From NCBI GenBank assembly GCA_030598355.1, contig JAUVQD010000036.1:1-9317 (forward strand): DNA of 9,317 nucleotides. The letters run 5' to 3'. Positions 1-7,265 of this stretch are shown in pieces (within the stretch, counting starts at the first letter, position 1; the number at the start of each line of letters is the position of its first letter). Origin of the DNA: Actinomycetes bacterium. Its GTDB lineage: Bacteria; Actinomycetota; Aquicultoria; CAJVYJ01; JAUVQD01. A program made the translations under genes and the position numbers. The notes below the pieces were generated by a model. That model was given only the letters and a program-made list of their open reading frames with translations. It searched no databases and was not told the DNA's origin.

Positions 1-918
1 GAAATAAAAGATTTTCGAAAAACCTACAACGGTTTCGTGGCCGTAAATAACATTAGTTTTGAAGTAAATAAAGGCGAGATTTTTGGTCTTCTCGGTCCGA
101 ATGGCGCCGGTAAAACAACCACCCTGGAAAGCCTTGAGGGCTTGCGGGCTCCAGACAGCGGTTTCTTGCGTGTTCTAGGCATCGATCCTCACCGCGAGTC
201 GTCCCGGCTACGCAATATGATCGGCGTCCAACTACAAACATCTGGTCTCCCCGATAGCATTACCGTAAATGAAGCTATGAGGTTTTTCAGCGCCTACCAT
301 AATGTAAAACCGCGCTATGATTTGCTCGATCGCATGGGACTAACCGAGAAAAAAGATGCTCAATATCATCAGCTCTCAACCGGCCAACAAAGACGTCTAG
401 CTTTGGCGCTAGCGATCGCCCATAAGCCGCCGGTCCTGTTTCTGGATGAGCCGACCGCCGGCCTGGATGTCTCTTCGCGGGTAGAACTGCATAACTTGAT
501 GCGTGAAGTACAGACCGAGGGCACGACAATCATGCTCGCGACTCACGACATGGCCGAGGCCGAAGAAATGTCGGACCGCGTGGCCATACTACTTCGCGGC
601 AGAACCGTTATGATCGGTAGCCCGATGGAAATTACAGCCACCGGCGCCAGCCTGACCAAGATTTCCGTGCGGACAAAGAACTCGACTTTATCGGCCCCAG
701 AGATCAACTTCCCTGCCGTCAGTCGACAGAAGGTCGATGATGATTACTTTATCTACTACAGTACGGACATCGGACCGACAGTATCCGCGATCATTGAAAA
801 CATAGAATCCCGCGAGGATACTCTTATCGACCTAAGGGTTGAGCGTCCATCCCTAGAGGATCGTTTTTTAGAGATTACCTCCAACCCGCAAGCTGCAACT
901 GTCGGCGGGACATCATAA
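1..918 (+). CDS. ABC-2 exporter ATP-binding protein, 5' end outside the window
   Basis: Cytoplasmic ATPase subunit of an ABC-2 type exporter of the DrrA/CcmA-like class; substrate unknown. Frame 1 is open from base 1. The first in-window start-like codon (GTG at 37) cannot be the true start, because conserved sequence precedes it, including the A-loop tyrosine of KTYNGFVAVNNISF. Numbering from the GTG, the Walker A motif GPNGAGKTT is at 20-28, the Q-loop glutamine is near 65, the signature is LSTGQ at 113-117 (a mild variant of LSGGQ), Walker B plus D-loop is LFLDEPTAGLD at 134-144, and the H-loop histidine is 170. All residues needed for ATP hydrolysis are present. The last ~100 residues form the accessory C-terminal domain common in this class. 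The permease gene follows directly and appears to overlap the stop by 4 bp, so the two are co-transcribed. Family assignment is firm; the transported compound is not known. Confidence 0.95.
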   Translation, partial: EIKDFRKTYNGFVAVNNISFEVNKGEIFGLLGPNGAGKTTTLESLEGLRAPDSGFLRVLGIDPHRESSRLRNMIGVQLQTSGLPDSITVNEAMRFFSAYHNVKPRYDLLDRMGLTEKKDAQYHQLSTGQQRRLALALAIAHKPPVLFLDEPTAGLDVSSRVELHNLMREVQTEGTTIMLATHDMAEAEEMSDRVAILLRGRTVMIGSPMEITATGASLTKISVRTKNSTLSAPEINFPAVSRQKVDDDYFIYYSTDIGPTVSAIIENIESREDTLIDLRVERPSLEDRFLEITSNPQAATVGGTS

Positions 919-1724
919 ACGCTTTTATTAATCATTTTTCATTTGAATTCCTAACCGGGATTCGCAACAAGACTTTGCTTTTGATGAACTATTTATTGCC
1001 ATTGGGCTTCTTCGCAATGATGGGCGCGGTCATGACCGAGGAAGTCAACCCAGGATTTGTCGATACCATGATTCCGGCCATGGTTGTCTTTGCCATATTG
1101 GGCAGCACCTTATTGGGACTACCCGATCCTCTAGTGGCGGCGCGCGAAGCCGGCATTTTTCGAAGCTACAAAATAAACGGGGTTCCGGCCGTCTCAATCT
1201 TGGTCATTCCAGCCTTGACCACCATCATCCACATGATAATAGTGGCGCTGATCATAACCGTGACCGCCCCCCTGTTTTTCAACGCGCCCCAACTTGTCGA
1301 CTGGCCGGGTTTTATTTTAACTTTCACGGCACTGGCTTGGGCATATGCAGGACTCGGTCTTCTGATCGGCGTCATTTCCGCCAACACCCGGATCACGGTG
1401 CTTTGGTCGCAGCTACTCTTCTTACCCTCGATACTCCTGAGTGGAATGATGCTTCCATACGACATGCTGCCCGAAGGTGTGTCGAGACTGGCCAGGCTCT
1501 TGCCGGCCGCTCACGGCATGAACGCCTTTAAATCATTGGCTCTGGGCCTAAGGGCTGATTTTGATCCGACTGGATCACTGGCCGTCTTATTAGTAGGCGG
1601 AGCAACGGCGTTCGGATTAGCAATTTATCTTTTCAGCTGGGACAGCAAGAACGCTACCAGGCGCGCCCACCCGGCTCTGGCGCTTTTGGTTCTAGTCCCG
1701 TATATCGTCGGAAGCCTTCTCTAA
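915..1724 (+). CDS. ABC-2 exporter permease with apparent non-canonical start
   Basis: Membrane subunit partnering the upstream ATPase. From ATA at 915 it is 269 residues with about six or seven hydrophobic helices (near 23-41, 52-70, 92-118, 132-155, 160-178, 220-242, 253-269). It has typical ABC-2 features: the REAGIFRSYKING coupling-loop region (about 77-89) and SGMMLPYDMLPEGVSRLARL followed by a P-H segment before the last helices. The first canonical start is TTG at 975, which has no convincing ribosome binding site and would cut about 20 residues (NAFINHFSFEFLTGIRNKT) that look like the family's normal cytoplasmic N-terminus. The frame is open from 843 to 975 but holds no ATG, GTG or TTG. 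ATA at 915 overlaps the ATPase TAA as ATAA, where ATGA is usual, so I chose it; ATC at 912 or ATT at 927 are alternatives. Coupled translation is inferred. Family is firm; the start is uncertain. Confidence 0.88.
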   Translation: MNAFINHFSFEFLTGIRNKTLLLMNYLLPLGFFAMMGAVMTEEVNPGFVDTMIPAMVVFAILGSTLLGLPDPLVAAREAGIFRSYKINGVPAVSILVIPALTTIIHMIIVALIITVTAPLFFNAPQLVDWPGFILTFTALAWAYAGLGLLIGVISANTRITVLWSQLLFLPSILLSGMMLPYDMLPEGVSRLARLLPAAHGMNAFKSLALGLRADFDPTGSLAVLLVGGATAFGLAIYLFSWDSKNATRRAHPALALLVLVPYIVGSLL

Positions 1725-1733
1725 GTATTGATT

Positions 1734-2225
1734 TTATTTAAGGCCGAGTATCAAGCCTTCGGCAGTACAAACAGCGTGACCTTGGACACTCGCAATACCG
1801 TCCGCCACCGCGATAATCATGTCGCGCTCTCTGATTTTCTTTAAACTCACTTGGTAGACTAGCTTTTCAGGGCCCGGCGAAACTTCTTCTTTGAATTTAA
1901 TCTTTCCGCAACTCAGCGCCCGACCCTTTCCTTCGTGGCCAAGCCAGCCTAGATAGAATCCAACGAGCTGCAGTAGAGCATCGATTATTAAGGTGCCGGG
2001 CATAATCGGATCATTCTTGAAATGACACTGAAAAAACCAAAGACCAGGATCTAGATCTAGCTCCCCAACTATTTCACCTTTTCCGTGAATCCCGCGCTCC
2101 CTGTTCATTTCAACCACGCGATCAACCATGAGCATGTCAGGTAAGGGAAGGGGCACGCCGGCGCCCGCCAGCTCATGTTGCCCACATTTGATCAGCTCAT
2201 CTCTTGAAAACGTTTTTCTCTTCAT
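1734..2225 (-). CDS. fabA: 3-hydroxyacyl-ACP dehydratase, FabA type
   Basis: Cytoplasmic hot-dog fold enzyme of type II fatty acid synthesis. FabA dehydrates 3-hydroxyacyl-ACP and, in classical members, also isomerises trans-2- to cis-3-decenoyl-ACP to start unsaturated fatty acids. The 163 residues align by eye over the full length with E. coli FabA: LPLPDMLMVDRVVEM (26-40), DLDPGLWFFQCHF (57-69) with catalytic His68, and a DPIMPG turn followed by IDALLQLVGFYLGW with Asp82. An aspartate here is the FabA type, whereas FabZ has glutamate. KGRALSCGKIKF (100-111) matches the next conserved block. ATG at 2225 fits the family's length; no strong ribosome binding site precedes it. No fabB lies nearby, so whether it isomerises as well as dehydrates cannot be judged. 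It converges on the ABC permease with 9 bp between stops; decayed transporter sequence lies upstream. Confidence 0.93.
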   Translation of the reverse strand: MKRKTFSRDELIKCGQHELAGAGVPLPLPDMLMVDRVVEMNRERGIHGKGEIVGELDLDPGLWFFQCHFKNDPIMPGTLIIDALLQLVGFYLGWLGHEGKGRALSCGKIKFKEEVSPGPEKLVYQVSLKKIRERDMIIAVADGIASVQGHAVCTAEGLILGLK

Positions 2226-2254
2226 TAAGGTTTCACATCGATCCGATGTATATG

Positions 2255-2501
2255 TTAAATAGCATTTGTTGTCCTGGCAAGCGCTGTCTGGCCATCTTTT
2301 GCTTTGATCGCCGAAAAGATCAATCCCATAAATACGACTAGCGCCACGGCAACGACCGGTAGCACAGATACCCCGGTCAGATAATCAAACAGCTCAAGAA
2401 TATCCTCCTTGAAGAACTCAAGACAAATAATCGGAACCGAGACCAAGGCCAACGCCGATTACGCCACCGAAAACAAAGATGTATATCCATCCGATCATCA
2501 T
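2255..2501 (-). pseudogene. Frame-disrupted remnant of an unrecognised membrane protein
   Basis: Two overlapping hydrophobic reading frames on the - strand look like pieces of one membrane protein or two tiny proteins. The first runs from ATGATG at 2501 to TGA at 2418 (27 residues, MMIGWIYIFVFGGVIGVG then GLGSDYLS). The second is open from just after a stop at 2461 to TAA at 2255; its only start-like codon is TTG at 2452. It encodes LEFFKEDILELFDYLTGVSV followed by a clear transmembrane stretch and a charged tail ending TNAI. The second piece faintly resembles the end of sodium-dependent transporters of the NSS family (FDYLT then LP), but this is weak. Neither frame has a ribosome binding site. 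This segment fills the 313-bp gap between the APC remnant and fabA; I see nothing else there. Confidence 0.4.
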
Positions 2502-2538
2502 TAAAGATATTGAGGAGTGAGTCCGGGTTCTTGCAGCA

Positions 2539-3426
2539 TTATCGCTTCGAGAGAATACTCTGAAAATTTCGTCCGGATACGCGCCGATATACCCACTCGA
2601 GAGCGAAGCTGGCGACAAATGCGACAACTAGCGTTATCCACGCAATACTGGGGGCGGAGCGTACCATGTAGACGAGCAGCACGAAAAACATAGCTCCCGT
2701 CAGCACTGCGGCTATTCTAATGGGCCAGGGTCGAGCGCCTGTCGTTTTCGTGATACGCAAGTGCGCCGTGTTCACTGCTGCGTAGACGATAAGAAATGCG
2801 CCGCTGGCCATCATTGAAATAGGCGCCAAATCAAACACCAACAATAATATGATCACGAGCGCCGCAGTAATAAATAGCCCCTCTATATTCTTATTCCAGA
2901 GCTTCTCCATGAACATTTCTTTGGGCAGCTCGCCATCTTTAGCAACCTGATACGAAATATTAGCAGCACCGAAGAGGGTCGCGTTCACTGCCGAAGCGGT
3001 CGACAAAAGCGCGGCTGTCGCCAACGCATAAAACCCGAGTTTTCCCAGGAAGCCTTGGGCAACTACCGATAATACGTCGCCCGACGTCTTTGTAAGCGTC
3101 GACATACTGGTCGTACCAATCACGGTCACAGCCACCAACACATAGATAACTGTCGCGACAGCGAAAGATATATACAATGCGCGCGGCAGGTCGCGCTTCG
3201 GATGAGCCATGTCGCCGGCGGTGTTCGTTACCAAGCCAAACCCCTGGAAACCGATAAAGGCAATGGCCGCCGCGAACAGGATGTCGGCCGGCGGCTTCCA
3301 ATCTGCCGGAGACAATCGCGCGCCCTTTACGAAGAAAAGCCCGATGACGGCAAAGAGGAGTAAAATAGTAACCTTGGCGGCAACTAGAGAGATACTGGAG
3401 CCCTTCGGTTTCAGGTGCTCAGTCAC
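2539..3426 (-). pseudogene. APC-family amino-acid permease lacking its N-terminal helices
   Basis: This 295-residue frame matches the C-terminal two thirds of an amino acid-polyamine-organocation permease, an inner-membrane transporter normally of about 420-480 residues with 12 helices. Helices are seen near 14-33, 48-66, 84-104, 132-155, 183-200, 203-220, 236-254 and 260-279, corresponding to family helices 5-12. Strong family sequence is FIGFQGFGLVTNTAGDMAHP with KRDLPRAL (57-84), the helix 6 and loop region of APC proteins. Helices 1-4, which hold much of the substrate site, are absent. A TGA lies immediately upstream in frame at 3427-3429, and the only start is GTG at 3426. The 116 bp between it and the phosphatase gene do not encode the missing part in any frame I read. 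I infer a 5'-deleted pseudogene; an assembly fault or a short functional derivative is less likely. Confidence 0.8.
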
Positions 3427-3542
3427 TCAATAACACTTTCCCCCGTCCTTTTGAACGATTTGTTATGCCATAGATGAGTTGACCGTAAACTCTTTCGCTG
3501 AATGAGCCCCCATTTTGCGGAGTTGCCGTTATGCACTGTGTA

Positions 3543-5165
3543 TCAGTATTTAGCCGGCTCGCTCTGATCGGCTCGACACGTTCCGCGAAACGAGATAGCC
3601 AGAATCGCTAGATCATCGGACAGACTACCCTCACAAAAATGTGAGACCTCTTCAAGAATCCGTTGCGGCAAGACCTTGGTGTCTGTTGTGCCAGAATCGC
3701 GTACGAATTCGACGAGCCTCTCTTCCCCATAGAGCTCACCGTCGAGCCTGGCCTCAATGACACCATCTGTAAAAAGAAGCAGCATATCGTCATGTCTCAT
3801 TACTATCTGCTCATCCGTAAAGGACGCAGACGGGAAAACGCCTATTATAGGTGAGCGTGTTTTAAGTGCCGATGTTTCTCCCGTGATCCTTCTGATTATC
3901 CCGGGAGGATGCCCGGCACTACAATATGTGAGAATGCCGGACCGCATATCAAGTATTCCAAAGAACACTGTCACAAAAGCGCTCGAAGAAAGGGACCTAC
4001 AAACAACATTGTTAGTTGAGGATATTACTTCCGCTGGTGAACTGATCTCGTAGGCGTAAGCTTGAATGCTGTGCTTGACGAGCGATGTCAGTGTTGCCGC
4101 CTCTAGGCCCTTACCGGACACATCCCCAATTATTATGCCAACATTTTCATGCTCCAGCTCAAAAAGATCGTAGAAATCGCCTCCGGCCTTCCCTGGTTCG
4201 CTTGTAGATGATTTATATAGATGACCAAAGTCGACCCCCGGCACATTCTCCGGGACCTCTAGAAGCGCCTCCTGCAGCGTGTCCGAGATGCTTCTTAAAG
4301 TTCCCTCGACCTCTTTTCTCCGGCCGACTTCCTCCTCTAATTGCCAATTGACCTTTGTCACCTCATCGGTACGCTGCTTAACACGTTCTTCTAGGGTATC
4401 GTGCGCTGCGCGCAACTCGGCCTCCTGGCGCTCGCGCGGATCTTGTTGCTCGATATTAAAAAAATTAATGATGTGCCAAAAGGACCAAGAAAGACCAACC
4501 GCCGCTATGGCCCGGAAAACCAGTACCGGCATACCTAGCAGCGATAGAAATGAGGATTCATTAAGAACTGCGGCAGGGAAAAAGCTCCCTTTTGGAACTA
4601 TCAGGCCGCCGGCCAGCGCGTAGAGAATGAAGGATGCAGAAGCCGCAGAAAAGTAAGGGCCGACCCCGATTCTATGCATCTGCATTCCGTCAGCGTGATA
4701 ATACCTCTGGAGCCCGATCGCCGACAAGACCGCGCCAACGAAACCGAGGAAATATCTGCTCGACATGATCCAGGTGCTGAGAGACTGTGGCCAAGAAAAC
4801 GCCGGAACACTAAAGAAAAGCAAAATCGCAATTAAGGGAACCCAGGCCCCTAGCTTTTTTCTCTCATCAAGATTGAACAACGAGTACCCGAAGAACAAGA
4901 GCAGCAAGTAGGAGAGCGCCAACAGGAAAGCAGAAAACACTTTCAGGAAGTATGGCTCGCCCTTGATGGTATCAAACATCACCAGCAACTCGTGACCACC
5001 ATGGATAAGGCCAAACCAGGCCAGGATCGGCAATACCTCTACTAGTCGGAAGGCACTTCGCCTGGCCCCTCTTAGCTGCGAGAAAATAATAATCCCCAGG
5101 CTAATAAAGGCCATTCCATAGAAGAAAAATACGATATCTAAATTTGAGACTAGGAAATCTGTCAA
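3543..5165 (-). CDS. Membrane-anchored SpoIIE/PP2C-type serine phosphatase
   Basis: A 540-residue signalling phosphatase. Residues about 8-235 contain roughly seven hydrophobic helices (near 10-30, 43-64, 74-97, 107-123, 137-152, 171-190, 208-237), a putative membrane sensor of no type I can name. A charged coiled coil follows (about 243-305, QQDPRERQEAELRAAHDTLEE onward), then a SpoIIE domain (about 310-525). Metal-binding motifs are intact: GGDFYDLF with Asp330, GDVSGKG with Asp348, GHPPG at 418-422, FTDGVIEAR with Asp467 and SDDLA with Asp517/518. Known relatives dephosphorylate STAS anti-anti-sigma proteins, but no STAS or RsbW-like kinase gene lies in the window, so the partner is unknown. 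The start used is TTG at 5165, the only canonical start downstream of an in-frame stop, with a weak purine-rich stretch upstream. It is transcribed divergently from the glycosyltransferase. The catalytic class is firm; the stimulus is unknown. Confidence 0.93.
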   Translation of the reverse strand: MTDFLVSNLDIVFFFYGMAFISLGIIIFSQLRGARRSAFRLVEVLPILAWFGLIHGGHELLVMFDTIKGEPYFLKVFSAFLLALSYLLLLFFGYSLFNLDERKKLGAWVPLIAILLFFSVPAFSWPQSLSTWIMSSRYFLGFVGAVLSAIGLQRYYHADGMQMHRIGVGPYFSAASASFILYALAGGLIVPKGSFFPAAVLNESSFLSLLGMPVLVFRAIAAVGLSWSFWHIINFFNIEQQDPRERQEAELRAAHDTLEERVKQRTDEVTKVNWQLEEEVGRRKEVEGTLRSISDTLQEALLEVPENVPGVDFGHLYKSSTSEPGKAGGDFYDLFELEHENVGIIIGDVSGKGLEAATLTSLVKHSIQAYAYEISSPAEVISSTNNVVCRSLSSSAFVTVFFGILDMRSGILTYCSAGHPPGIIRRITGETSALKTRSPIIGVFPSASFTDEQIVMRHDDMLLLFTDGVIEARLDGELYGEERLVEFVRDSGTTDTKVLPQRILEEVSHFCEGSLSDDLAILAISFRGTCRADQSEPAKY

Positions 5166-5350
5166 TATACTGCCCGCGACTTCACGTGTTTACTTATCAA
5201 TCAAAGATTTCCCCCGCCAATACAATCCTATGCATTGGCAAGTTTATTCTCTGATCCCTTGAGCCTATTCGGGCTGATAAAAAGATCTCGGAACTCAAAA
5301 ACGGGGCCGGGAAATCGCTTGCCTTACGCCCTCGTGCGAATTGCGTAATA
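5166..5350. other. Divergent intergenic region, presumed promoters
   Basis: The two flanking genes are transcribed outward, so promoters for both should lie between 5166 and 5472. I find no convincing sigma-70 or sigma-54 promoter. A TTGGCG with a 17-nt spacer to ATAAGT on the - strand (about 5182-5210) is the best weak candidate for the phosphatase. A short inverted repeat AGCC/GGCT sits at about 5262-5275. The frame leading into the Nramp-like ORF is open from 5255 but has no start before 5351. Confidence 0.3.
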
Positions 5351-5476
5351 ATGTACCCCCCGACGCCGCGAGGTTTCCTGAGAGAAAGAATTTATCTTGA
5401 AAGGCTGCATTCCGAAAAGCAATTGAAAGTATTCCTTGCTTTCTTTGGACCGGGACTACTAATGTCGCTTCTATGA
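5351..5476 (+). pseudogene. 41-residue ORF resembling an Nramp transporter N-terminus
   Basis: ATG at 5351 opens a 41-codon frame ending in TGA at 5474-5476. Its second half reads LHSEKQLKVFLAFFGPGLLM then SLL. The pattern basic residues, FLxFxGPGLL, hydrophobic is what is found at the first helix of Nramp (Mn2+/Fe2+ proton symporter) proteins, where a DPGN-type motif normally follows. Here the frame stops before that motif, so transport is impossible and a remnant is likely. Its TGA overlaps the glycosyltransferase ATG as ATGA, and that ATG has no ribosome binding site of its own, so the ORF might instead act as a leader that couples translation. No ribosome binding site is visible before 5351. 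The family resemblance rests on one short motif. Confidence 0.4.
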
Positions 5477-7122
5477 AGGATACTTTAAAGAACTTGCAGC
5501 GTTCAGCAGTGGATTTCTTTGCGTTTGAAGAGAACCAAGCCACCGACGGCGGTCCTCAAATTATCCAGCCGCCTTTTCTTTCAAAAAAGCTGCTTTGGCT
5601 GCTTCTGGGATTGATCCCCGTGCTATACCTTCTTCTCCTAAATAACAACTTGAGCCCTTTTGTTGATAATGCCCGCTATATTTCGGCCGCCCGATCACTT
5701 CTCGACGGCAGTGGATATAGCCGTATTCACTCCCAAAACATTAGTCCCCAAACATTATATCCTCCAGGATATCCACTGCTTCTAGCTGGTCTCATCTACC
5801 TATTTTCTCTGAACATATTGGTGATTAAGCTTGTTTCTATAGTCGCTACGATTTGCGCTCTCATTGCAATCTACTTTCTGCTAATACGCCATAGCACCTT
5901 CATCACGGCCGCAACGGTCACCCTTCTTGCCGGTGTGAACCCGCTTCTGGCTTTTTTTGCTACTGTTGAGCTCACAGAGGCGCCGTACTTAATGCTGTCC
6001 GTTTTAGCGCTTTTGTTTATTGAACGCTCAGCTGACGATGACGGGTCGCGCATATACCTGCCTCTCGCAATTGTGATCAGCGCCTGCGCATATTACGTCA
6101 AATCGTCAGGGATAGCTCTGTTGCCGGGCGCTTTGGTCTATTTTGGCTATAAAAAAGAATATAAAAAGCTTCTCATCTTTACGCTTGCCTTTGCGGCCTT
6201 GATTTCTCCCTGGCTTATTAGGAGCTTTACTATAGATACCGCTTATAACGGAACTTACCTTAAGCAATTGATGTGGAAGGACCCCTACAACGTTTCCCTA
6301 GGAAGAGCCGGGATATTTGATTTTGTGGAGCGTGCAGGCTTGAATTTATTCCAGTATGTAACCCTCGGAGTCTTTCTTTTCAGAGACAATTTTGGTGCTG
6401 GCCGATGGCTGGTTGGACCGGCTGCCGCCATTGCCATCTCGTTCTCGACTCTTGTGGCTGTGGGGTATTTCCGGAAAGTAAAAGAGAGTTTTAGCGTGAT
6501 AGACGCCTACGTGCCTGCCTACTTCAGCATGCAGCTACTTTGGCCTATGTTGGACATTAGGTTTATTCACCCCATCCTTCCGTTTGTCATATATTACTTC
6601 CTGTTGGGCGCCGGAAATGCCGGCAACAAGCTGGGGAGTCTTTTATCAAGACCGCTCTTGGCAACGAGGGTCGTTTCGACCCTCGTTGCTTTATTGATTA
6701 TCTTGAGTCTGTCAATAAATATAGGCATGGTGTTAGCGAATACCAACAGTGGTCGCCTTAATTTTGAGCACACCCATTTCTACGAGGCCATCGGCTGGCT
6801 GAAGGATAACACCGATAAGGCGAGCTATATTCTGAGCGTTAGGCCGGAAGTCGTATTTGTGCTAAGCGATAGAAAGGCAGAGACCTACCAGCACAGCTAC
6901 CTCACTAAACCCATCGATCACTACCAATATATACTTGATAAGGGTTTTGACTACATCGTCTTGGATGCCTTTAACGATACCGCTCGGTCCAGGAGACCCC
7001 TGGTCAAAGCCATCAATGCTCACCCGCAAGACTTCAAGCTTGTTCATACCTCTTCCCGGAAAAATATCAGGATTTTCGAAATCAAAAAACCTGATACCCT
7101 GAGTAATTCTTTGCCCCACTGA
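5473..7122 (+). CDS. GT-C fold membrane glycosyltransferase (GT39/ArnT-like)
   Basis: A 549-residue integral membrane protein of the PMT/ArnT-like superfamily, which transfers sugars from polyprenyl-phosphate donors to lipid, glycan or protein acceptors on the periplasmic face. After a ~35-residue cytoplasmic tail, helix 1 (39-57) leads to the first periplasmic loop, with VDNARYISAARSLLDGSGY (64-82) holding the expected catalytic aspartate Asp65. YPPGYPLLLAG (96-106) follows, then TVELTEAPYL (164-173) with the second conserved acidic residue. Further helices follow, then LLWPMLDIRFIHPILPF (355-371), the conserved Arg/Pro segment of the family. After the last helix (about 399-422) comes a soluble C-terminal region (FYEAIGWLKDN onward). 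The ATG at 5473 has no visible Shine-Dalgarno sequence and overlaps the TGA of a 41-codon ORF. A 13-bp perfect hairpin lies in codons 397-406. Donor and acceptor cannot be told from sequence. Confidence 0.9.
   Translation: MKDTLKNLQRSAVDFFAFEENQATDGGPQIIQPPFLSKKLLWLLLGLIPVLYLLLLNNNLSPFVDNARYISAARSLLDGSGYSRIHSQNISPQTLYPPGYPLLLAGLIYLFSLNILVIKLVSIVATICALIAIYFLLIRHSTFITAATVTLLAGVNPLLAFFATVELTEAPYLMLSVLALLFIERSADDDGSRIYLPLAIVISACAYYVKSSGIALLPGALVYFGYKKEYKKLLIFTLAFAALISPWLIRSFTIDTAYNGTYLKQLMWKDPYNVSLGRAGIFDFVERAGLNLFQYVTLGVFLFRDNFGAGRWLVGPAAAIAISFSTLVAVGYFRKVKESFSVIDAYVPAYFSMQLLWPMLDIRFIHPILPFVIYYFLLGAGNAGNKLGSLLSRPLLATRVVSTLVALLIILSLSINIGMVLANTNSGRLNFEHTHFYEAIGWLKDNTDKASYILSVRPEVVFVLSDRKAETYQHSYLTKPIDHYQYILDKGFDYIVLDAFNDTARSRRPLVKAINAHPQDFKLVHTSSRKNIRIFEIKKPDTLSNSLPH
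6660..6690 (+). repeat. Perfect 13-bp inverted repeat inside the glycosyltransferase gene
   Basis: Arms GCAACGAGGGTCG (6661-6673) and CGACCCTCGTTGC (6677-6689) are exact reverse complements around a TTT loop, with a possible extra G-U pair at 6660/6690. It encodes residues ATRVVSTLVA at the start of the last predicted helix. The mRNA hairpin would be very stable. The following sequence is TTTATTG, a poor U-tract, so it is at best a weak intrinsic terminator or attenuator, or a palindromic repeat taken into the frame. Confidence 0.85.
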
Positions 7123-7253
7123 ATATTGGAGTTGACCCGCTTTAACTCAGTTATGCTTTGCACATGGAAAAGCACACTGGATAAGGCTGGTTTATAGATA
7201 TTGCTAGCTAGTTAGCGTTAATATGAGTGAAACATCGGAAGTTGATCTTAAAT

Positions 7254-7259
7254 AGAGGG
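7254..7259 (+). promoter_or_regulatory. Ribosome binding site setting the TTG start at 7266
   Basis: AGAGGG at 7254-7259 lies 6 nt before TTG at 7266. The longer-frame GTG at 7227 has no such site and would add 13 residues that do not belong to the phosphoesterase fold. The intergenic region before it (7123-7253) has a TTGACC hexamer at 7132 without a good -10 at the right spacing. Confidence 0.65.
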
Positions 7260-7265
7260 TGTTCA

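Noticed and set aside
1710..1746. Shared terminator between the converging permease and fabA genes
   Set aside because: GCCTT/AAGGC can pair, but the stem is about 5 bp with a long loop; only 9 bp separate the stops and no clear terminator is seen.
2639..2650. GCAATACTGG matching part of the 31-bp repeat
   Set aside because: Only 10 bp are shared and it lies within the APC permease coding frame; chance match.
3209..3433. Plus-strand open frame opposite the APC remnant, and similar frames opposite the phosphatase and other genes
   Set aside because: Antisense shadows of well-supported coding frames with no ribosome binding site or domain.
7152..7175. TGCTTT/AAAGCA inverted repeat after the glycosyltransferase as a terminator
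   Set aside because: AT-rich six-bp stem with no U-tract; too weak to call.
7223..7255. Ten-codon ORF (MSETSEVDLK) just before the metallophosphoesterase
   Set aside because: No ribosome binding site and no attenuator-like feature such as repeated codons; the AGAGGG site overlapping its end serves TTG 7266.
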